Source: Paenibacillus sp. DMB20 (GTDB taxonomy: Bacteria > Bacillota > Bacilli > Paenibacillales > Paenibacillaceae). Taken from it: a stretch of DNA of 64,000 nucleotides. The stretch lies in NCBI RefSeq assembly GCF_000987955.1, contig NZ_LAZU01000044.1, forward strand, positions 45,503 to 109,502, in the 5' to 3' direction. The notes under the pieces were generated by a model. That model was given only the letters and a program-made list of their open reading frames with translations, was not told the origin of the DNA and did not search any database. Both the position numbers and the translations under genes were made by a program. Shown one piece after another: positions 36,310-45,800 of this stretch (positions are counted from its first letter, which is position 1; the number at the start of each line of letters is the position of its first letter).

Positions 36310-37503
36310 TCATTCTCCTTGATTGTATACTATGGGAAGTTCTTTCGCGATGGTCTCTTCCACCTCAAAAAGCACTTTCATATAAACTTTACCATTCTCT
36401 TTCTTATCATGCAAAATTTTTTGGCTGATCAGGCGGGAATCGGAGCCGTATTTGGACAAAATATCGCGAAAAGCGCTGTCCAATCCTTGTTTCTTGGCCT
36501 CTTCCTCCGTGACCCTCTCTTTGGTTTCGGATACCTCCATTACTTTCTCTTTCATCCAGCCGATCGGGAGTTCCCTCGAACGCCATTTCAAGGGGTCGTA
36601 TAGCGTCAAAGTTTCGTGCTTTTGGTAAGGGATATCGCCATATCCCCACAGCTGTACCGCGCGGTTGCCGATAACAAAGTATGTTTTTTGGGCGTACTCC
36701 CCGGTATAGATTTTTCTCGTTTTCTCGAGCGGAACCTCGATCTGGTATTCATGCCATACCAATCCCCTGACTTCTCCTTTGGCCACGACGGTTTGGCTGT
36801 TCTCTTCATCCCCGATAACGCCGGAAATGAGAATGTCGCCCTTTTTCACACGGGAGTTGACCTGTACTTTGGGCACGCCCTTTTCGGCATATATATGAGT
36901 GATAATGGCATCGCTTGTACTGACCAGATGACGGGGATTTTGAAGCACCGGCTTTTTCGGCACCTCTGCCTCGACCACCTGGATTTTGATGCTTGTACCG
37001 TTTCGTTCCACGCCAACCCATGAGGTACCCGGAAGACGGGTAGTCAAGTTGGAGGAAAGCCTGTCCAGCGGTTTAAGCCGGAAAATCCACTGATATGTAA
37101 ATAAGCCTTCCTGTTTGGCGGCATCCAGCACATCCTCCGAGGCCACGGTCTTATTTCCTTCCACTTCAATTTTCCAAACCATGGAGGACAGCATCATCAG
37201 TATGGCAAAAAAGACGGCGATCCCCGCGACAAACACCTTCCTTCTCCACAAACGGATCGCCCGAAACGGCAAGCCGTGACGCTCCAATATCCGCGTCCGG
37301 CAGCCTGTCCGCTTGAGCAAAGGGCGGAGACTCTTAAAGTCGCTCAGCAGAAGCTTAAATTCGGCGGTAAACGGGTCTGTGGGCTTCACTTCCCATATCG
37401 GGGTCCCCGCTTCCGACAATGCGTTGATGAAAGCGGCCACGCGCTCTCCGCGCACCTTCAGCTTAAGATAACCTCTGATAAATATCATTGTCGGAATATT
37501 CAC
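36310..37503 (-). CDS. yqfD: sporulation protein YqfD
   Basis: 397 residues. An N-terminal domain is followed by one membrane helix (VFVAGIAVFFAILMMLSSMVW) and a large outer domain with FTYQWIFRLKP and SWVGVERNGTSIKIQVVEA. This matches YqfD, a sigma-E-controlled stage IV protein needed for forespore development. GTG at 37503 overlaps the yqfC stop (GTGA) and has GGGGG in front, so translation is coupled. Intact. Confidence 0.93.
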   Translation of the reverse strand: MNIPTMIFIRGYLKLKVRGERVAAFINALSEAGTPIWEVKPTDPFTAEFKLLLSDFKSLRPLLKRTGCRTRILERHGLPFRAIRLWRRKVFVAGIAVFFAILMMLSSMVWKIEVEGNKTVASEDVLDAAKQEGLFTYQWIFRLKPLDRLSSNLTTRLPGTSWVGVERNGTSIKIQVVEAEVPKKPVLQNPRHLVSTSDAIITHIYAEKGVPKVQVNSRVKKGDILISGVIGDEENSQTVVAKGEVRGLVWHEYQIEVPLEKTRKIYTGEYAQKTYFVIGNRAVQLWGYGDIPYQKHETLTLYDPLKWRSRELPIGWMKEKVMEVSETKERVTEEEAKKQGLDSAFRDILSKYGSDSRLISQKILHDKKENGKVYMKVLFEVEETIAKELPIVYNQGE

Positions 37504-37793
37504 GGTTTTTCCCCCGTTTCTATATATTGAATGTGATGGATTCTACCTTCTATCGTGACTTCACTGCTTTGAATCGCCCGAATGGAAAGACCGGCTCCCG
37601 TGATTTCCAGAGCTCCCTGGGCGAGGGACAGGACAAGCTTCTCCGCGGAAAAATGAAGCACGCCACGGTGGTTTTCGATATGGAGTTCTTGATTTCCGAT
37701 CAGGGTCAACCGCGGCAAGTCAAACAGCAGATCCTGCGGCAAATCAAGCATTTCTTGAGTGAATTTCTGCAGTTTGCGGCTGATGCGGGACAT
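37500..37793 (-). CDS. yqfC: sporulation protein YqfC
   Basis: 97 residues, MSRISRKLQKFTQEMLDLP, LPRLTLIGNQELHIENHRG and VTIEGRIHHIQY, as in YqfC. A beta-rich small protein made in the mother cell; paired with yqfD in spore-formers. AAGG lies before the ATG. A terminator upstream at 37914-37941 separates it from the floA group. Confidence 0.92.
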   Translation of the reverse strand: MSRISRKLQKFTQEMLDLPQDLLFDLPRLTLIGNQELHIENHRGVLHFSAEKLVLSLAQGALEITGAGLSIRAIQSSEVTIEGRIHHIQYIETGEKP

Positions 37794-37913
37794 ATGAAGG
37801 CCTTCCCCCTTCCTGTACTGTACACCTTATGCCCGTAAAGCCCTTTTTATGCTAGGCTTTGCGGCTTGGCACCAGGGTTCCCTGAAGAAAAAAAGCATGT
37901 ACAAAAAGACCGC

Positions 37914-37941
37914 TTTCTCCCAAAAAGAAGAAAGCGGTCTT
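37914..37941. terminator. terminator between floA group and yqfC
   Basis: AAGACCGCTTTCT pairs with AGAAAGCGGTCTT; the A-run before it gives T5 on the minus strand. Confidence 0.85.
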
Positions 37942-38011
37942 CTATAATATTACAATACACGCATTACAGAATATTTTTCATATTACAACTTATACTGCAA
38001 TTCACGATGAT

Positions 38012-38602
38012 TTAACGCTTGCGTCCCATCGGTCTTCTGGAGCGCGGAGGGCCCAGGATCTCGGACCAGATCACGCCTTGCACAGCCTGTTCAGCAAGTT
38101 TGGATCGGCTTAACCCCGAACCGCCGCCGACCGGGGAAGTTTCCCCGTTGCTTCGGGTCTGGCGGGTGGATGAATTCCGGTCCAAATGGGCGTATGTCCC
38201 CTCGAGTTCCTTCTGCATCTGCTGCTTTCTCGCTTCCATCCTCTCGCTGATCACTTCGGGATCCAACCTCTCGGAATGTGACTCCTGGCGCGACTCGGCT
38301 TCCCGAGCTCTGCCATAGCCTTCGTCCAATTCGGTATAGGAGGGCTCGTGGGCATATTCAGTCTCGTCCTCATCAGCCCAATCCTCCGAGCGGCTTGACG
38401 ACGCGGAACGTCTCGGTTCGGACGTGACGGTAGGCGGCTCATTTCGCCTATCGGGCTCACCGGGACGGTCGTCCCCGCCTCCAAAGCTTGGCATCCGGGC
38501 CGGCTTTTTCTCCTCGCCGCCTTTACCCAGCCTGCCCAGTGAAGAAACGATAAAGAAAAGGATGCCCGCGACGATGTAAATGTTGTCCATGATCCATTCC
38601 AT
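38012..38602 (-). CDS. membrane-anchored protein with long charged region, unknown function
   Basis: 196 residues from ATG at 38602 (MEWIMDNIYIVAGILFFI) behind GAGGTG. One N-terminal helix anchors it, then a low-complexity region of Arg, Glu, Asp, Ser and Pro, a coiled coil (ISERMEARKQQMQKELEGTY) and a basic tail (PRSRRPMGRKR). I do not recognise a family. It follows floA by 18 bp, so a link to FloA membrane domains is possible but only by position. Confidence 0.65.
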   Translation of the reverse strand: MEWIMDNIYIVAGILFFIVSSLGRLGKGGEEKKPARMPSFGGGDDRPGEPDRRNEPPTVTSEPRRSASSSRSEDWADEDETEYAHEPSYTELDEGYGRAREAESRQESHSERLDPEVISERMEARKQQMQKELEGTYAHLDRNSSTRQTRSNGETSPVGGGSGLSRSKLAEQAVQGVIWSEILGPPRSRRPMGRKR

Positions 38603-38620
38603 CAAGGGCGCACCTCATCT

Positions 38621-39631
38621 CTATTTGTTATTTTTGGAGTTGTCGGAACCGTCCGTGTTCTCGCCCATCTTGCCAAGGGAACCTCTCATCTGGGTATCCG
38701 CTTCAATGTTTTTCAAGTTCATGTAATCCATGACGCCCAGCTGTCCGCTTCTAAGCGCTTCGGCCATAGCCAAAGGCACCTCGGATTCGGATTCCACCAC
38801 GCGCGCTCTCATCTCGACGACGCGCGCCTTCATTTCCTGCTCCTGGGCAACGGCCATTGCTCGGCGTTCCTCGGCCTTGGCCTGAGCAATCCGTTTGTCG
38901 GCTTCCGCTTGTTCCGTTTGCAGGTAAGCGCCGATGTTTTTGCCTACGTCTACGTCCGCGATGTCGATGGACAGAATTTCAAAGGCCGTTCCGGCATCCA
39001 GACCTTTGGACAATACGGTTCTGGAAATGAGATCCGGATTTTCCAGCACGTCCTTATGCGATGCGGAAGAGCCTACCGTAGTAACGATGCCTTCGCCGAC
39101 GCGGGCAATGATCGTCTCTTCACCCGCACCCCCGACAAGGCGGTCAATGTTGGCGCGAACCGTTACGCGCGCTTTAACTTTAACCTCGATGCCGTCTTTG
39201 GCTACAGCCGCGACGATTGGCGTTTCAATAACGCGCGGGTTAACGCTCATCTGAACCGCCTGAAGCACATCCCGTCCGGCCAGGTCGATCGCTGCCGCAC
39301 GTTCAAACTCAAGCGGAATGTTGGCACGCTGAGCGGCAATCAGCGCATTGACGACGCGGTCAACGTTACCGCCGGCCAGGTAGTGGCTTTCCAGCTGGTT
39401 AATGTTAAGCCCAAGCCCCGCCTTTGTCGCTTTGATGAGCGGGTTTACGATCCGGCTTGGGGTAACGCGCCGGAGCCGCATGGCCACGAGCGTAATGATC
39501 CCGATGCGCACGCCGGAAGCGAGCGCGGAGATCCAAAGCATCAGCGGGAAAAAGCTGAAAAATACGCTGAGCAGGATGATCGCCACAACCCCGATCAATA
39601 GAATAGTAATTAAAGAACCATCAAGAGCCAT
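38621..39631 (-). CDS. floA: flotillin-like protein FloA
   Basis: 336 residues from ATG at 39631 (MALDGSLITILLIGVVAII), GGAGGATG upstream. A membrane hairpin is followed by the PHB domain (VNPRVIETPIVAAVAKDGI, GRDVLQAVQM) and a coiled coil with EA repeats (EQAEADKRIAQAKAEERRAM). FloA organises membrane microdomains and works with the NfeD-type protease encoded just upstream. Intact. Confidence 0.96.
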   Translation of the reverse strand: MALDGSLITILLIGVVAIILLSVFFSFFPLMLWISALASGVRIGIITLVAMRLRRVTPSRIVNPLIKATKAGLGLNINQLESHYLAGGNVDRVVNALIAAQRANIPLEFERAAAIDLAGRDVLQAVQMSVNPRVIETPIVAAVAKDGIEVKVKARVTVRANIDRLVGGAGEETIIARVGEGIVTTVGSSASHKDVLENPDLISRTVLSKGLDAGTAFEILSIDIADVDVGKNIGAYLQTEQAEADKRIAQAKAEERRAMAVAQEQEMKARVVEMRARVVESESEVPLAMAEALRSGQLGVMDYMNLKNIEADTQMRGSLGKMGENTDGSDNSKNNK

Positions 39632-39731
39632 CTTACACATCATCCTCCATACGATATATTTGTTATGTCCATATTACTAAGTATTTCCGAGTCCGTCATT
39701 CTAAAAGACGACGGCGCTTCATTCCCCGATC

Positions 39732-41099
39732 TTAAGTCTCTTCCGTTTCCTCAACCACGATCCGGGTTCCGTCGGTTTTCACGATTCGTATGAAGCGGCC
39801 CGAATCAATAAAGCCCCCGACCGTAACGACGTCCATGCGTTGACCTCCGAATTCAGCGGTCCCGGACGGTCGAAGCGGCGTAATGCTTCTGCCCGTCAAT
39901 CCGACAAGCGTATCGCGGTCTTCTATGGGGATGTACCCTTTGTCCTTGGTGAGGCTTTCGCTCAAAATAAATTTGTTCCATATTCCGCGTTCTTTGAATA
40001 TAAGAGCCACAACCACGATGGCCACCACAGCGCAGACAAAGGCAATGCCTAACGACCATGCCACATGAGCCGTGCTGTAGGCTGCCCTCACTACCCCGAA
40101 GATCAGGCTGATGGAACCCAGAATGCCCAGAATGCCGAAACTCGGCACAAAAAGCTCCATCGCCATCAGGGCGATCCCGATAATGAACAAAAGCCACGTC
40201 TCCATTCCCGCGAAACCGGCAACGTAATTGCCGAAGAAATACAGAACGAACCCAATAATGCCGAGAATCCCCGGAACGCCGAAGCCCGGTACGATCAGCT
40301 CAATGACGACGCCCGCAATTCCGACGAACAGAAGAAGTGTCATGACCCCGGGGTGCGTGAGAAAAGTCGCGAGTTTTTCGGTAAAGGTGCGCTCCATATG
40401 AAACACATCGTTCGTGGAATACCCCATCCACTCGATAACCTCATTCGTGCTGTCGGCAATCTTGTCGGCGTATCCCACCTTCAGGGCTTCGTCATGAGAC
40501 AGCGCGATTATTTCACCGGCTCTCTTCGTCTTGCCGATTTCGGGCATTTCCACTTCGATTTTCATGTCCGCCATGCCTTCGGCAATCTTGGGATCTCGTC
40601 CGTTCGCTTTGGCCGCACTATTCATTTTGCTTTTCCACCAGGCTACGAGCTTGGCGTCTTCAATGGGGTTGCCCGAGCCGTCCACCATAGAGGCGGCACC
40701 GATCATGCTTCCCTGCGCCATGGCGATCTTGTCGGCATTCAGCGAGATGTAGCTTCCGGCCGAAGCGGCGTTTCCCCGGATGTAGGCAACCGTAGGGATT
40801 TTGCTGTTTCGGATCAGCTGTCCGATTTCCTCGGCCTGATCCACTCTCCCGCCCGGGGTATTGATTTCCATCACGATCAATCCGGCTCCCATCTCCTCGG
40901 CTTCCTTAAATCCGCGTTCCATAAAGCTGGTTAATCCCCGCTCAATTTGATGCTCCACCGGAATCACGTACACCGAGCCGCTGTTGGCAGCCGCCTCCGA
41001 TTTGCCGGGTATGATAAATAAGCCTACGGATAGGAATGCCCAGGTCAAAGCGAGCATCATCAGCCAAAATCGGCGGCCTTTGAATCGTATTTTTTCCAC
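39732..41099 (-). CDS. yqeZ: NfeD-family membrane-bound ClpP-class serine protease (YqeZ)
   Basis: 455 residues from GTG at 41099 behind GGAGGGG. A signal peptide (LMMLALTWAFLSVGLFI to SEAAA) precedes the ClpP-like domain (MEINTPGGRVDQAEEI, RGNAASAGSYIS with the serine). Four membrane helices follow and a C-terminal OB-fold NfeD domain (LVGLTGRSITPLRPSG). Such proteins cut hydrophobic substrates and pair with flotillins/stomatins; floA is 100 bp downstream. Confidence 0.94.
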   Translation of the reverse strand: MEKIRFKGRRFWLMMLALTWAFLSVGLFIIPGKSEAAANSGSVYVIPVEHQIERGLTSFMERGFKEAEEMGAGLIVMEINTPGGRVDQAEEIGQLIRNSKIPTVAYIRGNAASAGSYISLNADKIAMAQGSMIGAASMVDGSGNPIEDAKLVAWWKSKMNSAAKANGRDPKIAEGMADMKIEVEMPEIGKTKRAGEIIALSHDEALKVGYADKIADSTNEVIEWMGYSTNDVFHMERTFTEKLATFLTHPGVMTLLLFVGIAGVVIELIVPGFGVPGILGIIGFVLYFFGNYVAGFAGMETWLLFIIGIALMAMELFVPSFGILGILGSISLIFGVVRAAYSTAHVAWSLGIAFVCAVVAIVVVALIFKERGIWNKFILSESLTKDKGYIPIEDRDTLVGLTGRSITPLRPSGTAEFGGQRMDVVTVGGFIDSGRFIRIVKTDGTRIVVEETEET

Positions 41100-41291
41100 T
41101 TTATCCCCTCCTTTATGACATATTTTGCAGGCAGAACGCATCAACCTAAGGGTAAACGGCAAAGAACTGCCTCGGGATAAATTATGTACGAACTTCCCGC
41201 GTTATGGTAAGTACTACGAATAACTTTGGGTTTCGTTTCAAAAAATATGCGGCAGACCGGGGATCAAGGGAATTCTTTTCCTTTTCTCAAG

Positions 41292-41324
41292 AAAAAACAC
41301 TCCTTGACAACTCAAGGAGTGTTT
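41292..41324 (-). terminator. intrinsic terminator of rpsU-yqeY
   Basis: ACACTCCTTGA pairs perfectly with TCAAGGAGTGT around a 4-base loop and a T6 run follows on the minus strand. Confidence 0.92.
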
Positions 41325-41335
41325 CGCTTATGTTA

Positions 41336-41776
41336 TTACAGAAATTGTTGAACCACTTGATTCACAAGTTTTCCGTCCGCACGCCCTTTGACTTTGGGCA
41401 TGAGAGCACTCATAACTTTCCCCATCTCGGCTTTTGAAGAAGCACCGGTTTCCTGGATGGTCTGCTGTACAATGACTTTAATTTCTTCTTCAGAAAGCTG
41501 TTCCGGAAGGTAGGCGGTCAGAAGTTCAATTTCTGCTTTCGCATCGGCGGCAAGATCGTCACGACCCGCTTTTTCAAATTCTTGGAGGGCATCTTTGCGC
41601 TGTTTGATTTCACGACTTAAAATATCAAGCACTTCGTTGTCATCCAAACTTCTTTTCAAATCTATTTCAAGATTTTTAATCGTCGAACGAACCATTCGAA
41701 TGGTGGAGAGTTTGAACTTGTCCTTACTCTTCATCGCTTGCTTCATATCTTCGTTCAATCGTTCGCTAAGATTCAT
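41336..41776 (-). CDS. yqeY: GatB/YqeY domain protein
   Basis: 146 residues: MNLSERLNEDMKQAMKSKDK, SLDDNEVLDILSREIKQRKD and a C-terminal GMGKVMSAL-like half (KAEMGKVMSALMPKVKGRAD). The fold matches the tail of GatB, which contacts tRNA, but YqeY alone has no known activity. It is 16 bp after rpsU, with AGGAGG overlapping the reconstructed rpsU stop. Confidence 0.94.
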   Translation of the reverse strand: MNLSERLNEDMKQAMKSKDKFKLSTIRMVRSTIKNLEIDLKRSLDDNEVLDILSREIKQRKDALQEFEKAGRDDLAADAKAEIELLTAYLPEQLSEEEIKVIVQQTIQETGASSKAEMGKVMSALMPKVKGRADGKLVNQVVQQFL

Positions 41777-41792
41777 GCTAGTTCATATCCTC

Positions 41793-41967
41793 CTAAAACT
41801 TTCTCTTACGAGCAGCCTCGGACTTTTTTCTTGCGCTTTACGCTTGGCTTTTCATAATGCTTGCGTTTCTTCACTTCAGCCAAGACGCCATCTTTAGCAA
41901 TGGAACGTTTGAAGCGACGAAGTGCAGCATCAATTGTCTCGTTTTTGCGAACTTTCGTTTCAGACAC
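41793..41967 (-). CDS. rpsU: ribosomal protein S21 (frameshift near end)
   Basis: Reconstructed as 57 residues: VSETKVRKNETIDAALRRF to KRKKKSEAARKRKF, the usual length. GTG at 41967 follows GGAGGGAGGG. Six T at 41824-41829 should be five; as written the last nine residues are replaced by a short wrong tail ending at 41806. S21 helps the 30S subunit start translation. The restored TAG sits inside the yqeY ribosome site, typical of tight coupling. Confidence 0.95.
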
Positions 41968-42026
41968 CAGTTTTCCCTCCCTCCGACCAGACCGTCCAAG
42001 AGCAATAACACGGTTCATCATTCTTC

Positions 42027-42056
42027 ATTATAGGGCAAACGGAAATAAGGTGTCAA
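42027..42056 (-). promoter_or_regulatory. consensus sigma-A promoter of rpsU-yqeY
   Basis: Perfect TTGACA (42051-42056) and TATAAT (42027-42032) with an 18-bp spacer on the minus strand, about 60 bp before the rpsU start. Confidence 0.9.
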
Positions 42057-42187
42057 CCTTGACGGCTTTTTTTAAGGAGAGAAGAAAAACGCATATCGAT
42101 GTCTTCTCAAATAGAAGGACTGCCTGAGCGGATGTTCACCGGGCAGATCGTCAATATGTATCGTTCCGCAATAAAGCCTCGTCAGGT

Positions 42188-42547
42188 TTACGCATGGGAC
42201 GAGGATATGCCCGTAAGCGCTCCGAGCCGCGCGCCTCCCAGCAAATGATAGTGCAGATGATGTACCGTCTGTTCTCCGTCCCGGCCGCAGTTGTTGATTA
42301 AACGGTAGCCGCTATCGGCAATGCCGAGTTCTTTTGCAGCTTCCTGGGCAGCCTGGTGGATATCGGCGATCAGCCCCAGATCCTCAGGCATGACGTCGTT
42401 CATCGAAGCCATATGCTTCTTCGGAATGATCAGTACATGAACCGGCGCCGCCGGCTGAATGTCATGGAATACGAGCACGCGGTCATTTTCAAGCACCTTC
42501 TTGGAAGGAATATCACCATTTACGATTTTACAAAACAAACAGTCCAT
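42188..42547 (-). CDS. HIT-family nucleotide hydrolase
   Basis: 119 residues from ATG at 42547 (MDCLFCKIVNGDIPSKKVL) behind GGAGGAG. The zinc-like CLFC pair is at the start and the histidine triad HHLHYHLLGG near the end; IIPKKHMASM is the family core. HIT proteins of this type (HINT) cut AMP from amines or bind nucleotides. The start is preceded by the structured element at 42640-42751. Not in this place in B. subtilis. Confidence 0.93.
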   Translation of the reverse strand: MDCLFCKIVNGDIPSKKVLENDRVLVFHDIQPAAPVHVLIIPKKHMASMNDVMPEDLGLIADIHQAAQEAAKELGIADSGYRLINNCGRDGEQTVHHLHYHLLGGARLGALTGISSSHA

Positions 42548-42639
42548 TACGTCTCCTCCTTCATCGGTTATCCTGCTCCCATCATACAAGAAACGGAAGG
42601 ACGCGTCCAATACGGCAGGCTGTAATACAACCTGGAATC

Positions 42640-42751
42640 CGGGTAAAAAAAGAGAAGCACCCGGTCAGCTGGAACACAGCTGTCCAGCAAGCGGGCGTAT
42701 GAAAAGAGCGATGTTCGCGTCTCTCATCCATACGTCCGCCGGGGTGCTTCT
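42640..42751 (-). ncRNA. candidate structured RNA, three helices with U-run, between sbcC and HIT gene
   Basis: On the minus strand GAAGCACCCCGG (42739-42750) pairs with CCGGGTGCTTC (42653-42663), followed by TCTTTTTTT. Inside this stem lie two more: GCGGACGTATG with CATACGCCCGC, and GCTGGA with TCCAGC. The closing stem meets the U-run, so it ends transcription whatever else it does. The 75-base folded insert is far larger than in a simple terminator. It could be a complex sbcC terminator, a leader of the HIT gene, or a small RNA. No known RNA family is recognised. Confidence 0.5.
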
Positions 42752-42832
42752 TCAATAAGAATGTCGGCTTAGCTGTATTATAACAGTCGCCTGCAGCTGT
42801 CTCTGTGAAAAAAATCACGCCGTCCTGACACG

Positions 42833-45800
42833 TTACATTTTCTCCAAAACAATCCGGGATCCCCCGCCGGCTTGGCCCGCAGGCTGAACGACGAGCTTCC
42901 GGGGAAGACGCGCCCTCAGCTCCGGCACATGGCTGATGATGCCTACCGTCAGTTTGTCGCTGTGCAGTCGTTCGAGCGAAGTGATCACGGTATCGAGAAG
43001 CTCCGGATCCAGCGTTCCGAAACCTTCATCCAGAAAGAAAAACTGCAGCGGATACTGCCCTCTTAACTGGATTTGGGCGGATAGCGCCAGCGCGAGCGAC
43101 AGGGAGGTCAGGAACGTTTCTCCCCCGGAAAGGGTAGAAACGGGACGTTTGACGCCGCCGTTGGCATCGTCCCGGATGACAAACCCGCCGCCGGAATCGA
43201 CCTCCAGGGAATAGCGCTGCTTCGTGAGAAACCTCAACCGCTGCGAAGCCGATTGGCTGACCTGCATCAGCTGTTCCTCCGCCACATATTCGACGAACGC
43301 GTTTCCTCTGAGGCAAGATTGCAGCTTGGACAGGCGCTCGCCTTCCTTGGCAAGCAACGCGCGCCTGTCCTCCAGCTCCATAAAGCGGGCATGGCGTTTC
43401 CGCAGATCCTCAAGGTCCCGTTCGGCCCGAGCCTTCTGCTGGATGGCGTTTTCGTCGGCCTGGCGGCACTCGGCAAGAATCCTGCAGGATTCTTGCCATT
43501 CGTCTTCGCTGAAGACCGTTCCCCCGAGCTTCAGCTCAATATCTTTCAGCCTCAGGGTCCACTCGCGCTGCCCGTCCCGATGCTGCTGAACAAGCGCCGC
43601 CGTTTGCTCAGCCTCCTCCGGGGACATGCTCGCATCCCTGACCCCTTCTTCCGTGGCAAACGGCGAGCCGTTCAGCTCCGTTATCCAGCGCTGCTCGGCT
43701 GCCTTGGCATGGTCGGCGGCGGATTCGGCGGCCTGCCCCGCTACGGCCGACTCTCTGGCCGCCTGCTGCTTGGCCTCCTCCGCTTTCCTGCGCAGTTCGC
43801 GGGTTCGCTCTGCGGCCTCCTTCAAGTTCTGCAGCCGCTGTCGGCATTCCTGAAGCAGTTCCTCCGCGGAGCTGTCGCCGATCCAGGACCGGAGGCGTTC
43901 ATCCTTCTCCTCCAGTAGCTCCTGTTTGCCTTGATGCTGCGAGTCCCACAGGATCAGCTGCTTCTCAAGATCACGGTGCCGGGCTTCAAGGCGCTGGACG
44001 CTTTGTTTCTTCTCTTCCAGAAACGGCACGCTGCGCTCCAGGCCCTCCTTGACGGACTCCGCTTTGGCATCCCGTTCCTGCATTTCTTTGAATCGAGCCT
44101 CGACGGAATCAAAATCAAGGGCGCCGGCAAACTCCACCCAGGAGCGTTTCATGGCGGTAAGCTCTTCCCGAAGGGCGGCCAACCTGCCGGTGATTTGCTC
44201 CAATACGGCAAGACCGTTCTCGACCGTCGCTATTGTCCGCGTCGTCTCCTGTTGCAGGGCGGTAAGCTTCTGCCGGGTGATCTGCGATTTCTCGCGGCTT
44301 TGCCGCAAGGACGAAGCCTGCCCGGATGACAATGCTTTCAACGCGGCGGCAAAACTCTCCAGCTTCACCGGTTCAGGAACGGAAGCCGACGGCCCCGTCT
44401 CCAATCCGGCAGCCGCCTCCTCGAGAGCCTCCTTGAAAATATCTGGAAGATTGTCTTTGAGCGGCTCCGAAACGGCTTCTTCATCACTCCGCTCCTCATC
44501 CGCCTGGAGCAGCGCTTCCGCTTCGTTCTGCTGCTGCCGCAGTACCAGGCGGAGCTCCTGCAGCTCCTCCTGAAGGATCCGGACACGCTCCAAGCGGTTG
44601 TCCCCGGCTTGTCCCCTACCCGAATCCGGGATTGCCGGATTCGGGTGTTGAAGGCTGCCGCAGACCGGACAAGCCTCGCCGTCCCGAAGCTCGGCAGCCA
44701 GCGACAGCGACAGGGCATGAAGCTGCAGCTCGCGGTCAGCTTCATCCATTGCCCTGACCGCAGCAGCCGCCAAGGCGGAACCGCGGTCGGCAAGCCCGGC
44801 AGCTTCCGCGGCGGAAATTCTCAGCCGATCGCCTTCCTGCATGAGCTGGCGAAGCTCGTTCAGTATCTCGGATTCGCGCTGCCGGACTTCCTTCAACTCT
44901 TTTTCGGCTTGACTGTTCTTATCGGCCTGGGCCTTGGCCTCTGCCTCCGCTTTGGCCAGCAGGACTTCGGCCGCGAGAATCGCCTGCTTCTTCTGCATCG
45001 CTTCCTGAAGACGATGCCGATCCTGGGCCCGGGTTTCGAGCTGCTTGAGGCTTTCCTGCAGCTCTTCCCTGCGCTTCTGTCCTCTTTCCAGCAGCTCCTT
45101 CTCCTTATTCAGCTGTTCCTGGATCTCCTCCAACGATTTTCGGGCCTCAACCCGATGTGTCGTTAGCGACGCAAGCTCCGCGGCCAAAACGTTCCGCTCC
45201 CGCTGCAGGACCGCCGCCTGCTCCAGCTGTTCGGACCGCATCAGCAGCTTCGGCTCTTCCGCAACCAGCGCTGCCTGCGAAGCTTCGTCTGCGGTGCCGG
45301 CCCGCAGCGCCTCTTGTTCGGCGGCTTCCGCCTGTTTGAGCATCATATCGGCCTTTTCCCGCAGCGATTTGTATTTTGCCGCGGATTCCCTACGGGACTC
45401 CAGCACGGGCAATAAAATTTTCGCAGCAGCGGCAAGCTCAAGGCGTCGCTCGCATTCCTTGATCTCTTCATCGCGGGCGGATAAATCATCCAACTTGCTT
45501 TTAAGGCGGCGATATTCCGAATCCAGCTCCCGGATTTTGCTTAACGCCTCATTCCGTTCCATGGCCGACTGCAGAGTTCGTCTGGCATGTTCCGCTTGCG
45601 CGGCGGCCTCCTTGAGAGTCTTCTCCGCTTCGGCTACCGCTTCTTTTCCTGCACTGCCCAAGCCCTGCTGCTCGGCTTCCACGGCCTTGAGCGCCGCATC
45701 ATTGTCCTTCACTCTCCGGCTCAGCTTCAAGGCAAGCTGATCGCCATAGCGCTCCAGATGAAAGAGACGCTGAAGCATCTGGCGCCTTTCGCTTCCCTTA

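Noticed and set aside
24015..41967. Programmed ribosomal frameshifting in dnaG, era, pgpH, phoH, rpsU
   Set aside because: There is no common slippery heptamer with pseudoknot, homologues are encoded in one frame, and breaks occur at many unrelated runs.
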